Source: Cellvibrionales bacterium (GTDB taxonomy: Bacteria; Pseudomonadota; Gammaproteobacteria; Pseudomonadales; UBA7239). Taken from it: 64,000 bases of DNA. The DNA lies in contig JADJPU010000001.1 in assembly GCA_016713115.1 (NCBI GenBank), forward strand, positions 1,984,001-2,048,000. The letters run 5' to 3'. Under the pieces are notes generated by a model. That model was given only the letters and a program-made list of their open reading frames with translations. It was not told the DNA's origin and made no database searches. Shown here piece after piece: positions 1 through 8,834 of the stretch (the stretch's first letter is position 1; every line of letters begins with the position of its first letter). The translations under genes and the position numbers were made by a program.

Positions 1-2
1 CG

Positions 3-116
3 GAAGATATGCAGTTCCGAGCAGAAAAAGCAGAACGAGAAAGTCGCCGTGAGCGTCGTGCAGCTTCTGCCAATAAAGGTGGCGGGCGTTCCTCGTCACA
101 CAGACCGCGTCGTTAA
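3..116 (+). CDS. C-terminal tail of an unidentified upstream protein (partial)
   Basis: One frame is open from the window start to a TAA at 114-116 and gives about 37 residues. They are highly charged, with many Glu, Arg and Lys, and end in a Gly/Ser/Arg-rich stretch finishing PRR. Such basic disordered tails are common on DEAD-box RNA helicases, pseudouridine synthases and ribosome-associated proteins, but nothing here identifies the family. It converges on the acyltransferase gene with only 4 bases between the two stop codons and no visible hairpin terminator. Confidence 0.55.
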   Translation, partial: EDMQFRAEKAERESRRERRAASANKGGGRSSSHRPRR

Positions 117-120
117 TTGC

Positions 121-1200
121 TTACGCCAAATATTTCTTGCCGGCGCGCAGCAGAGGTTTTTCCAGCAGTTGATAACACAGCGTGCCGGCAACTAATGTTA
201 CAGCAAACAAGCTCGGCCAAAACCACAGGTTATTGAATAGCGAGTCTTCAAAACCTTGTAGCTTCCATATTTTTCTGCCGATAGAAAGAAAAATAATATG
301 CGTAAGGTAGAGAGAATACGAAGCATCGCCAATTTTTTGGAGTAGTTGCGACAAGTATTGTTTTTGCTGCTCCATGGACGCTACGGCTGCCAAGATTAAG
401 GCGCAGGGCAGTAGTAAATACAGCACGCGATCATCAGCAATCGGAAATTCATAACCGTTATTTGCGACCCATGCCAGCCAGCTAACGGCAAACGCAGCGC
501 AACCCAACAAAAGAAAGATATATGGTTTAGTGATATGTTTTTTCTTGGTTAAAAACATCGCTAACCAGCAGCCAACGGTGAATTCCAGTGTTAATGGATT
601 GCACAATAAATAGCTGATAGGTTGGTATTGCGTGGGTTTGAGTATCCACCAGAAAACCAGCGTTACAGCAGACCACGCCAGCAGCAGCCAGCCGTGTGTG
701 CGTTGTGGCAATAACAGCAATAAGCCAAATACGCAGTAAAAATACACTTCATGGATTAAAGTCCAGCTAATCGTGAGTGGCGGCAGGTTTACTTGCGGAA
801 ATAACAGGGCAGATTTTAGTAAATAAATTGATAGATCAGGGATGTATCGAGCGGCATCTGGGTTGAGATTGAGGTTGTTGAGTAAATCGCGACTGCTAAA
901 AAACAATAGATAAGTGATTGGAATGCTCACCAGCCAATAAATCGGATAGATGCGCAGCAGGCGGCGTTTCATAAATTGCAATGCCGTGCTAAAGCTAGCT
1001 TGCATGCCTCGTGTAATCGCCATCATCAGAAATCCGCTGATGAGGAAAAAAATATCTACGCCGACGGCGCCAAAATGTAAGACATCTGGCAGTGCATACG
1101 CCGTGCTGGATTTGCTTTGCACGCCAGCCAGATGATAGAAAATTACCAATAACACCGCGATGCCACGCAGTGCTTGGATGTTGTAAAAGTGGGGGTTCAT
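121..1200 (-). CDS. Membrane acyltransferase family 3 (OafA/YrhL type)
   Basis: 359 residues, the usual size for the acyltransferase-3 family. These inner-membrane enzymes move acetyl or other acyl groups onto sugars of surface polysaccharides or other extracytoplasmic acceptors. The N-terminus carries the family signature LRGIAVLLVIFYH, whose final His is the conserved active-site residue, followed by about ten hydrophobic segments. The ATG overlaps the stop of the upstream hybrid kinase by 4 nt (ATGA), so it is the last gene of a minus-strand run that also holds a sulfatase and an SGNH-like protein. That context suggests glycan modification, but the acceptor cannot be read from sequence. 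Confidence 0.9.
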   Translation of the reverse strand: MNPHFYNIQALRGIAVLLVIFYHLAGVQSKSSTAYALPDVLHFGAVGVDIFFLISGFLMMAITRGMQASFSTALQFMKRRLLRIYPIYWLVSIPITYLLFFSSRDLLNNLNLNPDAARYIPDLSIYLLKSALLFPQVNLPPLTISWTLIHEVYFYCVFGLLLLLPQRTHGWLLLAWSAVTLVFWWILKPTQYQPISYLLCNPLTLEFTVGCWLAMFLTKKKHITKPYIFLLLGCAAFAVSWLAWVANNGYEFPIADDRVLYLLLPCALILAAVASMEQQKQYLSQLLQKIGDASYSLYLTHIIFLSIGRKIWKLQGFEDSLFNNLWFWPSLFAVTLVAGTLCYQLLEKPLLRAGKKYLA

Positions 1201-3557
1201 GGTTTTTGCAGGGATATGAATAGCTGCTCTAGGTCAGAGATGGTGACGGGTTTGTGCAGTACATGAATGCCGTGTGGTAGACCAAGTTCATTGGTACTGG
1301 CTTTGTCGTGTGCTGTCATTATGACGATAGGAATGGGCGGTAGTTTCATTTTTTTCTCAAAATCTCGTATCAATAGCGTTGCAGCGCTGGCATTGCATAT
1401 TGGCATATTCCAGTCCAAAAGAACTGCAGAGATTGTATCGTGATTTTTGATGTAGTCTTCTACCAGCGGCTTGCCATTGGGGTAGATGCGAAAAGCTTTT
1501 TCTAGCTTTTCAAGTTGCGAAGCAACTACAAGTTGCAGTGTTTCATCGTCCTCGGCAACCAAGATGGCGCCTCGCATTGCATTGTTGGCTGCAGAGCTGT
1601 TGGGTGCAGTGGGTTGCACGGTGACGGTATTTGCAAGAAGAGGATTGTCAGTATCGGCTACGGGGCGGCAGGGGATGTGACACCAGAATGCCGTGCCGTG
1701 CAGAGGGTTGGATTCAAAATTGATATCGCCACCCAATAAGAGACACAGTTTTTTACTGAGCGATAGACTGATGCCGATGCCGCGTTGGGTGCGGGTTGTA
1801 GATTTGTCAGGTTGCTCAAAGATTTCAAAAATTTCTGGTTTGTGGTCTTCGGCAATGCCAGCACCAGTGTCTATGATGTCAAAGCGGATGGCGTATTGGT
1901 TGTTGTAGCTCTCCGGCTCTACTTTGAGAAGAATATGTCCTTTGTTCATGTTGTTAATAGAATATTCTAGTACGCAGCCTAGGATTTTCTCTGTGATATT
2001 TTTTTCTCCCTCTACCATGGTTGGGGTGTTTTTTTCAATTTGGTAATTCAAGGTGATGTCTTTTTTTGCAAGTTGTTTCTCTAAATTACTGGCAATGCCA
2101 TCAAGTAATAGACGAACATTAAAGACGGTATTGCTGGTTTTCCATTTTCCTGAGTTAACACGCGCATAGTCGAGTAGCATGTTGACGGATGATAATAGCG
2201 TTTCTGCGGATTCCAGAATTCCTTCAACTAGCTGCTTGTTTTCTTTGTAAATTGGATTTTTTCTTGCAATTTCTGATAGGCCAATAATGCCGGCTAATGG
2301 TGTTCTCAATTCGTGTGAGACATGGGTGAGAAAATTCTTTTTTGCTTCTGTCTCGGCTTTGGCGTGCAGAACGGCATTGACTGCTTGATCTTTCTGGTTG
2401 TTCAACCAGCTGATGCGCTTGCCGATAGCAAAGCCAAATAAAATTAATTGCACCGTGGTGCCTATCAGGGGTAGTGCGCGCGTTATTTGTGAGGAGGGGA
2501 TGAAGCCTGCATACATCAGAAAAATCATCATGCCGGCAACGACTGGCGCTGCCAGTGCCATCAGGTAGAACTTGGCTAAAGGGTAGCCTTGTCGAATGCG
2601 TACGATGGAAATTATTACTAAAGAAGGTAGCGTGATAATTGTTGTTGGAAGTGCATACAGCGCAAAAAACACAGGGTCGTTTTGAATGAGTGGTAGTGGT
2701 AGTGCGACAATAAGTGTGTACCAAAAAAGAAAACGCAGCCACATATCAGATCGAGGGGCATTTTCCTTGGTGAGCAAATAGTTTCGTGCTAGGGCAATTC
2801 CAAAAATTGTGCTAGCGATGGCAAACACCCCTGAACTGATATTGTTCCAATAGGAAGCGCTCGGCCAAAATAGATAAAGTAGCCCAATGTCATTTATTTG
2901 AAGAAGCGTCACACAAAAAGTTGAGCCAAAGAGCAGTAGATAAGCTTTTTCTTTGGTGGCGAGGCCAATGAGTAGTGAATACAAAATCAGTGAGAGTACA
3001 AAGCCTATCAGTAGCCCGGCAACAGATTGCTGTAGAGTAAGGAGGTGAAGCATCCGCTCGGTATCACGGATCAAGACGACGCTGTGGTAGGGGAAAATAG
3101 ACCCTGCATTTATACGGAGTGTTTCGCTTGTATTGGGTGGGATTTTAATGTCAAAAATAATTTCTGAGCCTAGGTTCTCCCAGTTTGCTAACGGATACTC
3201 CATGCCGCTAATGCCAATCAGTTGATGGGTGTCGTTGGTGATGTTTAAAACTTCTATGTGTCGGACGCGTGTGTTTTCTAAGTAAATACTAATGGATTTA
3301 GCGGTGGCGTCTTGGTTGACAATAGTGATACACGCTTGGCCTTGATGTTCGTATGGGGTGTCAGTTGCCTCCAATAAATTACGCAGCGATTCGTTCTCTG
3401 TTTTTAGCTTTGTGCTGAAGAGTGTGCTGTTTTTATTGGATATATAAGTGGTTTGGCAGTTTTCTGCTGTTGCTAGTGATAGAGAAGATATTCCTGTCAA
3501 CATTAGCAATATTAATGTTTGCAGGAAATAGTGCAGCATGGTCTGGTAATGTTTCAT
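1197..3557 (-). CDS. Hybrid sensor histidine kinase/response regulator with 7TM sensor module
   Basis: 786 residues. Order: signal-like N-terminus, extracytoplasmic domain (about 30-180) of the 7TMR-DISM extracellular type, seven hydrophobic segments (about 185-390), HisKA with SHELRTPL (phospho-His near 415), HATPase_c with DTGAGI and the G2 box GIGISLSL, then a receiver domain starting ILVAEDDE with phospho-Asp in LLDWNMP near 715 and a conserved Lys in HKPV. 7TMR-DISM ectodomains are thought to bind carbohydrate-like ligands (family knowledge). Start and stop each overlap a neighbour by 4 nt, so it is translationally coupled to the second hybrid kinase upstream and to the acyltransferase downstream. 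There is no output domain after the receiver, so signalling must pass to a partner encoded elsewhere or by phosphorelay. Confidence 0.92.
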   Translation of the reverse strand: MKHYQTMLHYFLQTLILLMLTGISSLSLATAENCQTTYISNKNSTLFSTKLKTENESLRNLLEATDTPYEHQGQACITIVNQDATAKSISIYLENTRVRHIEVLNITNDTHQLIGISGMEYPLANWENLGSEIIFDIKIPPNTSETLRINAGSIFPYHSVVLIRDTERMLHLLTLQQSVAGLLIGFVLSLILYSLLIGLATKEKAYLLLFGSTFCVTLLQINDIGLLYLFWPSASYWNNISSGVFAIASTIFGIALARNYLLTKENAPRSDMWLRFLFWYTLIVALPLPLIQNDPVFFALYALPTTIITLPSLVIISIVRIRQGYPLAKFYLMALAAPVVAGMMIFLMYAGFIPSSQITRALPLIGTTVQLILFGFAIGKRISWLNNQKDQAVNAVLHAKAETEAKKNFLTHVSHELRTPLAGIIGLSEIARKNPIYKENKQLVEGILESAETLLSSVNMLLDYARVNSGKWKTSNTVFNVRLLLDGIASNLEKQLAKKDITLNYQIEKNTPTMVEGEKNITEKILGCVLEYSINNMNKGHILLKVEPESYNNQYAIRFDIIDTGAGIAEDHKPEIFEIFEQPDKSTTRTQRGIGISLSLSKKLCLLLGGDINFESNPLHGTAFWCHIPCRPVADTDNPLLANTVTVQPTAPNSSAANNAMRGAILVAEDDETLQLVVASQLEKLEKAFRIYPNGKPLVEDYIKNHDTISAVLLDWNMPICNASAATLLIRDFEKKMKLPPIPIVIMTAHDKASTNELGLPHGIHVLHKPVTISDLEQLFISLQKP

Positions 3558-6412
3558 GCCAGACTCCTGTATTGATTTTCTATGTGTTGTATCAGAGTGG
3601 CCGTATGAACAGGTTTGGTGAGATAGATATCCATGCCTGCTTGTTTGCTGCGCAAACGATATTCCTGCTCGGCATGGGCGGATAGCGCAATGATTAGTGC
3701 CGGTTTAAGTCCGTGTGATTTTTCATACTCGCGGATCATTTCTGTTGATTCGAAGCCATCCATTATGGGCATCTCGCAATCCATGATAATGACTTTGAAT
3801 GCAGAGCCATCCTTATGGTGTTGGATGAATGCCTCAAAGGCTTGTTTGCCATTGCAGCTGGTAATGGGTTTTAGGCCAATGGAAGTGATAATTTCTTCTA
3901 TGATCAGTTGGTTTGTTGGAATGTCATCGACAATCAATACAGACTTATGTGGCCTATCAACTTTTGGCGACACTTTGTGAATAATGCTGTTTTTTCTGAG
4001 AATGGCTTCAGCAATGTTTAGTGAGAAAGTCTCTACAGAGGGTTTTCTAAGGATGACTTCATAACCTTTTTCGTTTCCCATAATTTCTTCAGAGCTAGTG
4101 ATCTCATCGTAGTCCTTGTAAACAAATAGTGGTATTCCTGTTGTCAGAATGGCGTTAATGGTTTTCTCGTTGGCTAGCTCGCTGTAAATAAGGGCTGCAT
4201 CGATAACGGTCGTTCCGTGATTATTTTCATTTGGCGTTGTTTCTCTTAGTGCATCAATAATTTGTTGTTCTGTATTGGTGGTGATGAGTGTATTCACGGC
4301 ATCTGAGATTTTTTCATAAATGCTGTTCACTAAATAGGTGTCTTTGTCCGCTAGCAAAAGATTTAAGCCATCAAAAGCACAGTGTGTTTTTCGGGTTGTG
4401 TTGTGGTGTGTTGTGACTTTTATGCTGAACCAGAATGTGCTTCCTCCGCTTGGATTTTTTCTATATCCGCAGTGCCCCCCCATCATCTGGCTCAGTTCTC
4501 GTACTACGCTTAGACCGACTCCTGTACCTTTGGGGTTTACTTCTGGATTCATGGACTCAAAAAAGGTAAATAACTTTTTCTCGTCTTCTTCCTTAACGCC
4601 AATCCCGCTATCAATTACTTCAAAGCAGTAGAGATGCTGATTGGCGGCAGGTGTAGATTCTTGGCTGACATGCAAGCCGACAATACCGTCGCTAGTAAAC
4701 TTACAGGCATTGCCTAAGAGATTGATGAGTATTTGTCGCAGGCGATTGATGTCGGTCGTGATATCGCTTGTCACATTATTGTCTATCTGGAAATACAGGC
4801 GAATTTTTTTGTCATGTGCCGTTAATAAGAATATATCAACACACTCTTGCAGAAGGCTGTGCAAATCAAGGCGGGTGTTCTGTAGGTCTTTCTGATTTTT
4901 GGTGATGGACTTGATGTTGACAATGTCTTCAATCAGATACTTTAGCGGCAAGGCGGTGTGATAAATCATGCTAAATACGCGGCGATCTTTCGGCAGGTGC
5001 GATTTGTGCATAAGGATTTCTGCCGCGCCAAGAATACCGTTGAGTGGTGTTCTCAGCTCATGATTTAGGTGAGACAGTAGCTGATTGTGGGCATCGCTGG
5101 TGATATTGGCTTGGGAGGCTGCTCTAGCATGCTCTATATTTTCAAGTTGCAGTCGTTTAATACTCAATAAAGTCACTACGGAGAGCAGGAAGATGGAGAG
5201 GGTTTCTAAGCTTTGTGATATCAGTAAAAAACTATTGGGGGCGTTAACGATGCCCATGGCTGCCAGCAGGGTTGAGGAGAAGTTATAAAATGGCAGTGCG
5301 GTGCCAAGAAGTAGTAACAGTTTGCTGGTCGTGGGAATCTTTTTGTCTATTAAGTACAGATAAAAGAAGTATATGAATACGGCTAGTGTTGCCATGCCGT
5401 AAATTGGAAATAAAAAAACTGTCGGTGCGTTGAGCGTGAAGGCTATAGCGACATAACACAATGCTGCTAAATATATTTTTAGCGTGGTTTTTACTCTGGT
5501 TGGTGGTGTTTCGTTGAATGTGAAGTATGCCAAAAAGCAAGCGAGGGATGCGCTGTCAAACAAAGGTAGTATTATTGAGAAGTTTGTGAGTAATGTTTTT
5601 GGTGCAATACCTGAAAATATACGAAAAAAATCTTGATGGAAGAAAAATGTTGCAACAAGAAAAAAAGTAAAAATGTAGTAGAAAAAATAAGACTTTTGTT
5701 TGGTGTATGCCGCGATCAATAGAGCGTAGATGCCAAGGCCAGACAGTATTCCATTGAGAATGCCAAACCAGATGCGGGTTTTGTATTGCTGCGCAGAAAA
5801 GGCTGTTGGTGTTTGAATCGATATGGTGTAAATATACGAGTGAAAACCTTTAGATTTTATGATCAGTGTGGCTGATTGTCCGGCTGCCAAGTCTATTTGC
5901 TGAATGTTTTTGTTGTGAGTTAGGTCGGTGTTTTTTGTGCAGGAGCTGGCATCGTTTTCTCGTAAGCAAAGATAACTTGATACATCGTCGGTTACTGGGC
6001 TGTTGTCGCGTAGATACAGCACTTGATCTTCGCTAAGGTTGTTGTGAATGGGGATGCGATACCACACCTCATGTCTTGGGTGCAGCACGATAGACGCTGT
6101 TCTGGTTGAGAGCGCTGCCCAATGTTGATCGGGCATGTGAATGACATCTGAGATGGTGGGGTTTTGCGCGCCAGGGTCGTAAAAGGTTGTGAATGGTTTT
6201 GGAAATAGCTGTCCGGCCGTGAGGCTGCTGAGTTGTAACGCTTTAGGTGTGTTTTGTTGAGCAGCGGCGCTTTCAGCAAAAACTGATTGGCTCAATGTTG
6301 TATTTATTAGCACTGTGAACAAAAGCGCCGATAAATATAGCAACACAGGCATGGTTTGACTGCGTTGTGGTGTGTGTTTAGGTGCTTGGTGCTGTTTTTC
6401 GCAAGTAATCAT
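3554..6412 (-). CDS. Hybrid sensor histidine kinase with 7TM module and two receiver domains
   Basis: About 952 residues from the chosen ATG. A longer in-frame start at 6526 would overlap the sulfatase by 149 nt. The ATG at 6412 has a weak GGCGGC upstream, and the ATG at 6352 is a third option just before the hydrophobic signal sequence. Order: signal peptide ending near VFAES, a 7TMR-DISM-type extracytoplasmic domain, about seven membrane segments, HisKA with NHELRTPL (His about 451), HATPase_c with DSGIGV and GTGVGLSV, a weakly conserved first receiver (starts LLLADKD), and a canonical second receiver (SVLIVDD, phospho-Asp in IIMDCEMP near 877, Lys in YLTKPV). It shares a 4-nt ATGA overlap with the other hybrid kinase, so the pair is made together. 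Confidence 0.9.
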   Translation of the reverse strand: MITCEKQHQAPKHTPQRSQTMPVLLYLSALLFTVLINTTLSQSVFAESAAAQQNTPKALQLSSLTAGQLFPKPFTTFYDPGAQNPTISDVIHMPDQHWAALSTRTASIVLHPRHEVWYRIPIHNNLSEDQVLYLRDNSPVTDDVSSYLCLRENDASSCTKNTDLTHNKNIQQIDLAAGQSATLIIKSKGFHSYIYTISIQTPTAFSAQQYKTRIWFGILNGILSGLGIYALLIAAYTKQKSYFFYYIFTFFLVATFFFHQDFFRIFSGIAPKTLLTNFSIILPLFDSASLACFLAYFTFNETPPTRVKTTLKIYLAALCYVAIAFTLNAPTVFLFPIYGMATLAVFIYFFYLYLIDKKIPTTSKLLLLLGTALPFYNFSSTLLAAMGIVNAPNSFLLISQSLETLSIFLLSVVTLLSIKRLQLENIEHARAASQANITSDAHNQLLSHLNHELRTPLNGILGAAEILMHKSHLPKDRRVFSMIYHTALPLKYLIEDIVNIKSITKNQKDLQNTRLDLHSLLQECVDIFLLTAHDKKIRLYFQIDNNVTSDITTDINRLRQILINLLGNACKFTSDGIVGLHVSQESTPAANQHLYCFEVIDSGIGVKEEDEKKLFTFFESMNPEVNPKGTGVGLSVVRELSQMMGGHCGYRKNPSGGSTFWFSIKVTTHHNTTRKTHCAFDGLNLLLADKDTYLVNSIYEKISDAVNTLITTNTEQQIIDALRETTPNENNHGTTVIDAALIYSELANEKTINAILTTGIPLFVYKDYDEITSSEEIMGNEKGYEVILRKPSVETFSLNIAEAILRKNSIIHKVSPKVDRPHKSVLIVDDIPTNQLIIEEIITSIGLKPITSCNGKQAFEAFIQHHKDGSAFKVIIMDCEMPIMDGFESTEMIREYEKSHGLKPALIIALSAHAEQEYRLRSKQAGMDIYLTKPVHTATLIQHIENQYRSLA

Positions 6413-7805
6413 TAATAGCCGCCGAAAGATTTTTGCGTACGGTTTGGTATGACTCTTGGTCGACTTGGTTGTGCCATTCATGAGGGTCCTGTTCATGGTC
6501 GTAGAGTTCTTCTGTTCCGTCCGCATAGCGTATCAGGCGAAAGCGCTGATCGACTACAGCGACATGATCCTTGTTGTGCATTTGCCAAACAGTAAAGGCT
6601 TTATACGGCCATGCGGCATTGGTATTGCGCAACAGAGGGCTGAGGCTGTGGCCGTCTACAGGGTAGGGTAATGGTTGGTGGATAAGGTCGGCCAGCGTTG
6701 GGTAAATATCGAGCAGGCTGACCGGTGCATGACAGCGCTTTCCGGCAGCAATGCCTAGGCCGCTAAATATCAGCGGAATATGCGTTGCTTCTTGCCACAG
6801 CGTGAGTTTGCGCCACTGCATTTTTTCACCGAGGTGCCAGCCGTGATCAGACCACAGCACAATGATGGTGTTGTCAGCTAGGGGTGAAGCGCGCAGTGTT
6901 TGCAGCACACGCCCCAGTTGTTCGTCAGCGTAGGTGATAGAAGCGAGATAAGCCTGTATGGCCTTTTTCCACAAGCCATCGCGGATGATGTCTGAGTGTA
7001 GATATCCGTTGATCATCTCACGCCCCGCGGCAGGGATGTCATCGAGATCACTTTGCAGTACAGCGGGTAGTTGCACTTTATCCAGCGGGTAGCGATCGAA
7101 ATACGCTTGGGGTAAGTACCAAGGTAAGTGCGGTTTGCCGATGCCTAAGCCGAGAAATAACGGTTGTTTTTGTGGAGTCTGAATCTGTTGAATAATTTGA
7201 TTGGCAGTTTGGTAGTCAGGCGTATTTTCTAGCGCGGTATCGACGACGCCCCAATCAAATTGCAAATCTGTTTTGTAGGAATAGGGCGCGCCTTTGCGTG
7301 GAGTTTCGTAGCTCGGCTTAATGGGATCTTCAGGCTCGCCATGAGAATTATTCGGCCAAAAATAATCCCAAGATTGTGGGTCGTGAAAGTGGAAAATTTT
7401 TCCGGAGCCTACTGCGCGATAACCGTGATTGCGAAATAACTGTGGAATAGGCACAGCATTTTTAGTTTGCGGTAGTTCGCGCCATTGGGTGTTGTTGTAA
7501 AACGCACCGGTTCGCAGTGGTGATAAGCCGGTGAGCGTGCTGGTGCGCGACGCGTTGCACAATGGTACGGCACAGTGTGCATTGGTAAACAGGGTGCCGC
7601 TGGCGGCGAGTGCATCGATATTGGGTGTATGCACTTTTCCTGGGTAGCCGCCCAAGCAGCCGACCCAGTCATTCAAATCATCAAAGGCGATAAACAAAAT
7701 ATTAGGCGGTTTCGTGGCAGTGTTGCCAATGCCTTTTATAGAAATGCCAGCGGCCATTGTTGCCAAGGAAGCTTGCAAAAATCGGCGGCGCGATAAGGGG
7801 TTCAC
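6378..7805 (-). CDS. Tat-exported sulfatase (iduronate-2-sulfatase-like, alkaline phosphatase superfamily)
   Basis: 475 residues. The N-terminus LSRRRFLQAS is a twin-arginine signal, so the enzyme is exported folded to the periplasm. The mature part begins with the metal-binding FDDLNDW motif and has the Cys-type sulfatase signature CNASR (Cys83, Ser86, Arg87). This Cys is oxidised to formylglycine by a separate maturase not seen in this window. The SDHGWHLGEK block is typical of the iduronate-2-sulfatase-like branch, so a sulfated sugar is the likely substrate class. The ATG overlaps the SGNH-like gene stop by 4 nt. The 3' end overlaps the chosen start of the hybrid kinase by 35 nt, which leaves that downstream start uncertain. 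Confidence 0.92.
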   Translation of the reverse strand: MNPLSRRRFLQASLATMAAGISIKGIGNTATKPPNILFIAFDDLNDWVGCLGGYPGKVHTPNIDALAASGTLFTNAHCAVPLCNASRTSTLTGLSPLRTGAFYNNTQWRELPQTKNAVPIPQLFRNHGYRAVGSGKIFHFHDPQSWDYFWPNNSHGEPEDPIKPSYETPRKGAPYSYKTDLQFDWGVVDTALENTPDYQTANQIIQQIQTPQKQPLFLGLGIGKPHLPWYLPQAYFDRYPLDKVQLPAVLQSDLDDIPAAGREMINGYLHSDIIRDGLWKKAIQAYLASITYADEQLGRVLQTLRASPLADNTIIVLWSDHGWHLGEKMQWRKLTLWQEATHIPLIFSGLGIAAGKRCHAPVSLLDIYPTLADLIHQPLPYPVDGHSLSPLLRNTNAAWPYKAFTVWQMHNKDHVAVVDQRFRLIRYADGTEELYDHEQDPHEWHNQVDQESYQTVRKNLSAAINDYLRKTAPST

Positions 7806-8827
7806 GGCGTGGTTATTCCGGCACCGAAACCAAAAACATGGTCGCGCTGAATAGCAGTAAACAAACTCTGGGCAAACATTGCATGCGCCGTGGCATTGGG
7901 ATGACTATCCAATAAATAAATGCTGTAGTCGTCGATATTGGTGCCGTGGAAGGGCTGTGTCGTGTCAACGAATTGTATGCCGTATTTTTGGGTGATATGA
8001 CTGAGATTACTGATGTCGCTGGCAGCGTGTTCGCGGTTATCAAGATATGCCAAAAGAATTGGCATATCAGGCTTGATCGTGTTGGCGAGGCGGCGCATCT
8101 CGCCTAGCTGCTGGTCGATGAACGCAATATCTTTGGGGCGATAAGTTGTTGTTGCGCGAATTTGAAAGGCTTTTTTTTCTGCGCTTTGAAGTCGGTAGTA
8201 CTCGCGCACATAGGAGCTGAAAAAGCCGTTGACGATATGAGGATTGAATGGCGGCACACTGCCGGTTTTTGGGGGTAGTGCAACTTGATCGTTAAAAGCG
8301 CAAAACCCCAATAAAATAGCATCGGGCTGCCACGCGGGAACTAGGTGTTCTAGCGTAGCGTTGTAACGCTCTAAACCAAAACCGCCCACCGCAAAATTAA
8401 TCAGTTCGTAAGCTTGAGTGCTGTTTGTATTCAAGTTGTTTTCTAGCACGGCATGAAAACTTTTATCGGTATCTACGCCAGAGGCCATGCTATAAGAGTC
8501 CCCCAGCACAGCAATACGATAGTTATTGGCAGGTTTTTCTAGTGAATATTCTTTGTCTGCCAAACCGTAGCTGTTAGTGGTGAGGCGCGCCAATTTGAAT
8601 GAAGTATCTAAGTTGGGTTTTAGTGCCCAGTAAATATCATCAAAGGGGGATTGCCTCATAAAATCAGTATTGCTAATCGGCGCATTATTTTTCATGGCGC
8701 GGTAGTCAAATGCTTTCCAGCCGAACAGCCAACAGCGAAACCCTTGCTCAAGGATGAGCAGGGAGAGCGCGGTAAAAAACACCAGCAGCACGGCGTTAAT
8801 GCCTATGTTCTTGAGTATTTGCTTCAT
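7802..8827 (-). CDS. Membrane-anchored SGNH/GDSL hydrolase-like protein
   Basis: 341 residues from the ATG at 8827. A TTG at 8869 or ATG at 8866 would extend it but overlap the kinase gene upstream. One N-terminal transmembrane helix (about 8-28) is followed by a periplasmic SGNH-like domain: block I AVLGDSYS with Ser111, a FCAFND block resembling block III, and a C-terminal DSHPNATAH that supplies the expected Asp/His pair. Such proteins deacylate or handle acylated polysaccharides; AlgX/AlgJ-like relatives transfer acetyl groups. It sits between an ABC1 kinase and a sulfatase in the operon that ends with an acyltransferase, which fits polysaccharide acyl turnover. The substrate is unknown. 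Confidence 0.8.
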   Translation of the reverse strand: MKQILKNIGINAVLLVFFTALSLLILEQGFRCWLFGWKAFDYRAMKNNAPISNTDFMRQSPFDDIYWALKPNLDTSFKLARLTTNSYGLADKEYSLEKPANNYRIAVLGDSYSMASGVDTDKSFHAVLENNLNTNSTQAYELINFAVGGFGLERYNATLEHLVPAWQPDAILLGFCAFNDQVALPPKTGSVPPFNPHIVNGFFSSYVREYYRLQSAEKKAFQIRATTTYRPKDIAFIDQQLGEMRRLANTIKPDMPILLAYLDNREHAASDISNLSHITQKYGIQFVDTTQPFHGTNIDDYSIYLLDSHPNATAHAMFAQSLFTAIQRDHVFGFGAGITTP

Positions 8828-8834
8828 GGTGCTG

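Noticed and set aside
6413..6526. Longer N-terminus for the dual-receiver hybrid kinase from 6526
   Set aside because: It overlaps the sulfatase gene by 149 nt and puts 38 non-signal-like residues before the export signal.
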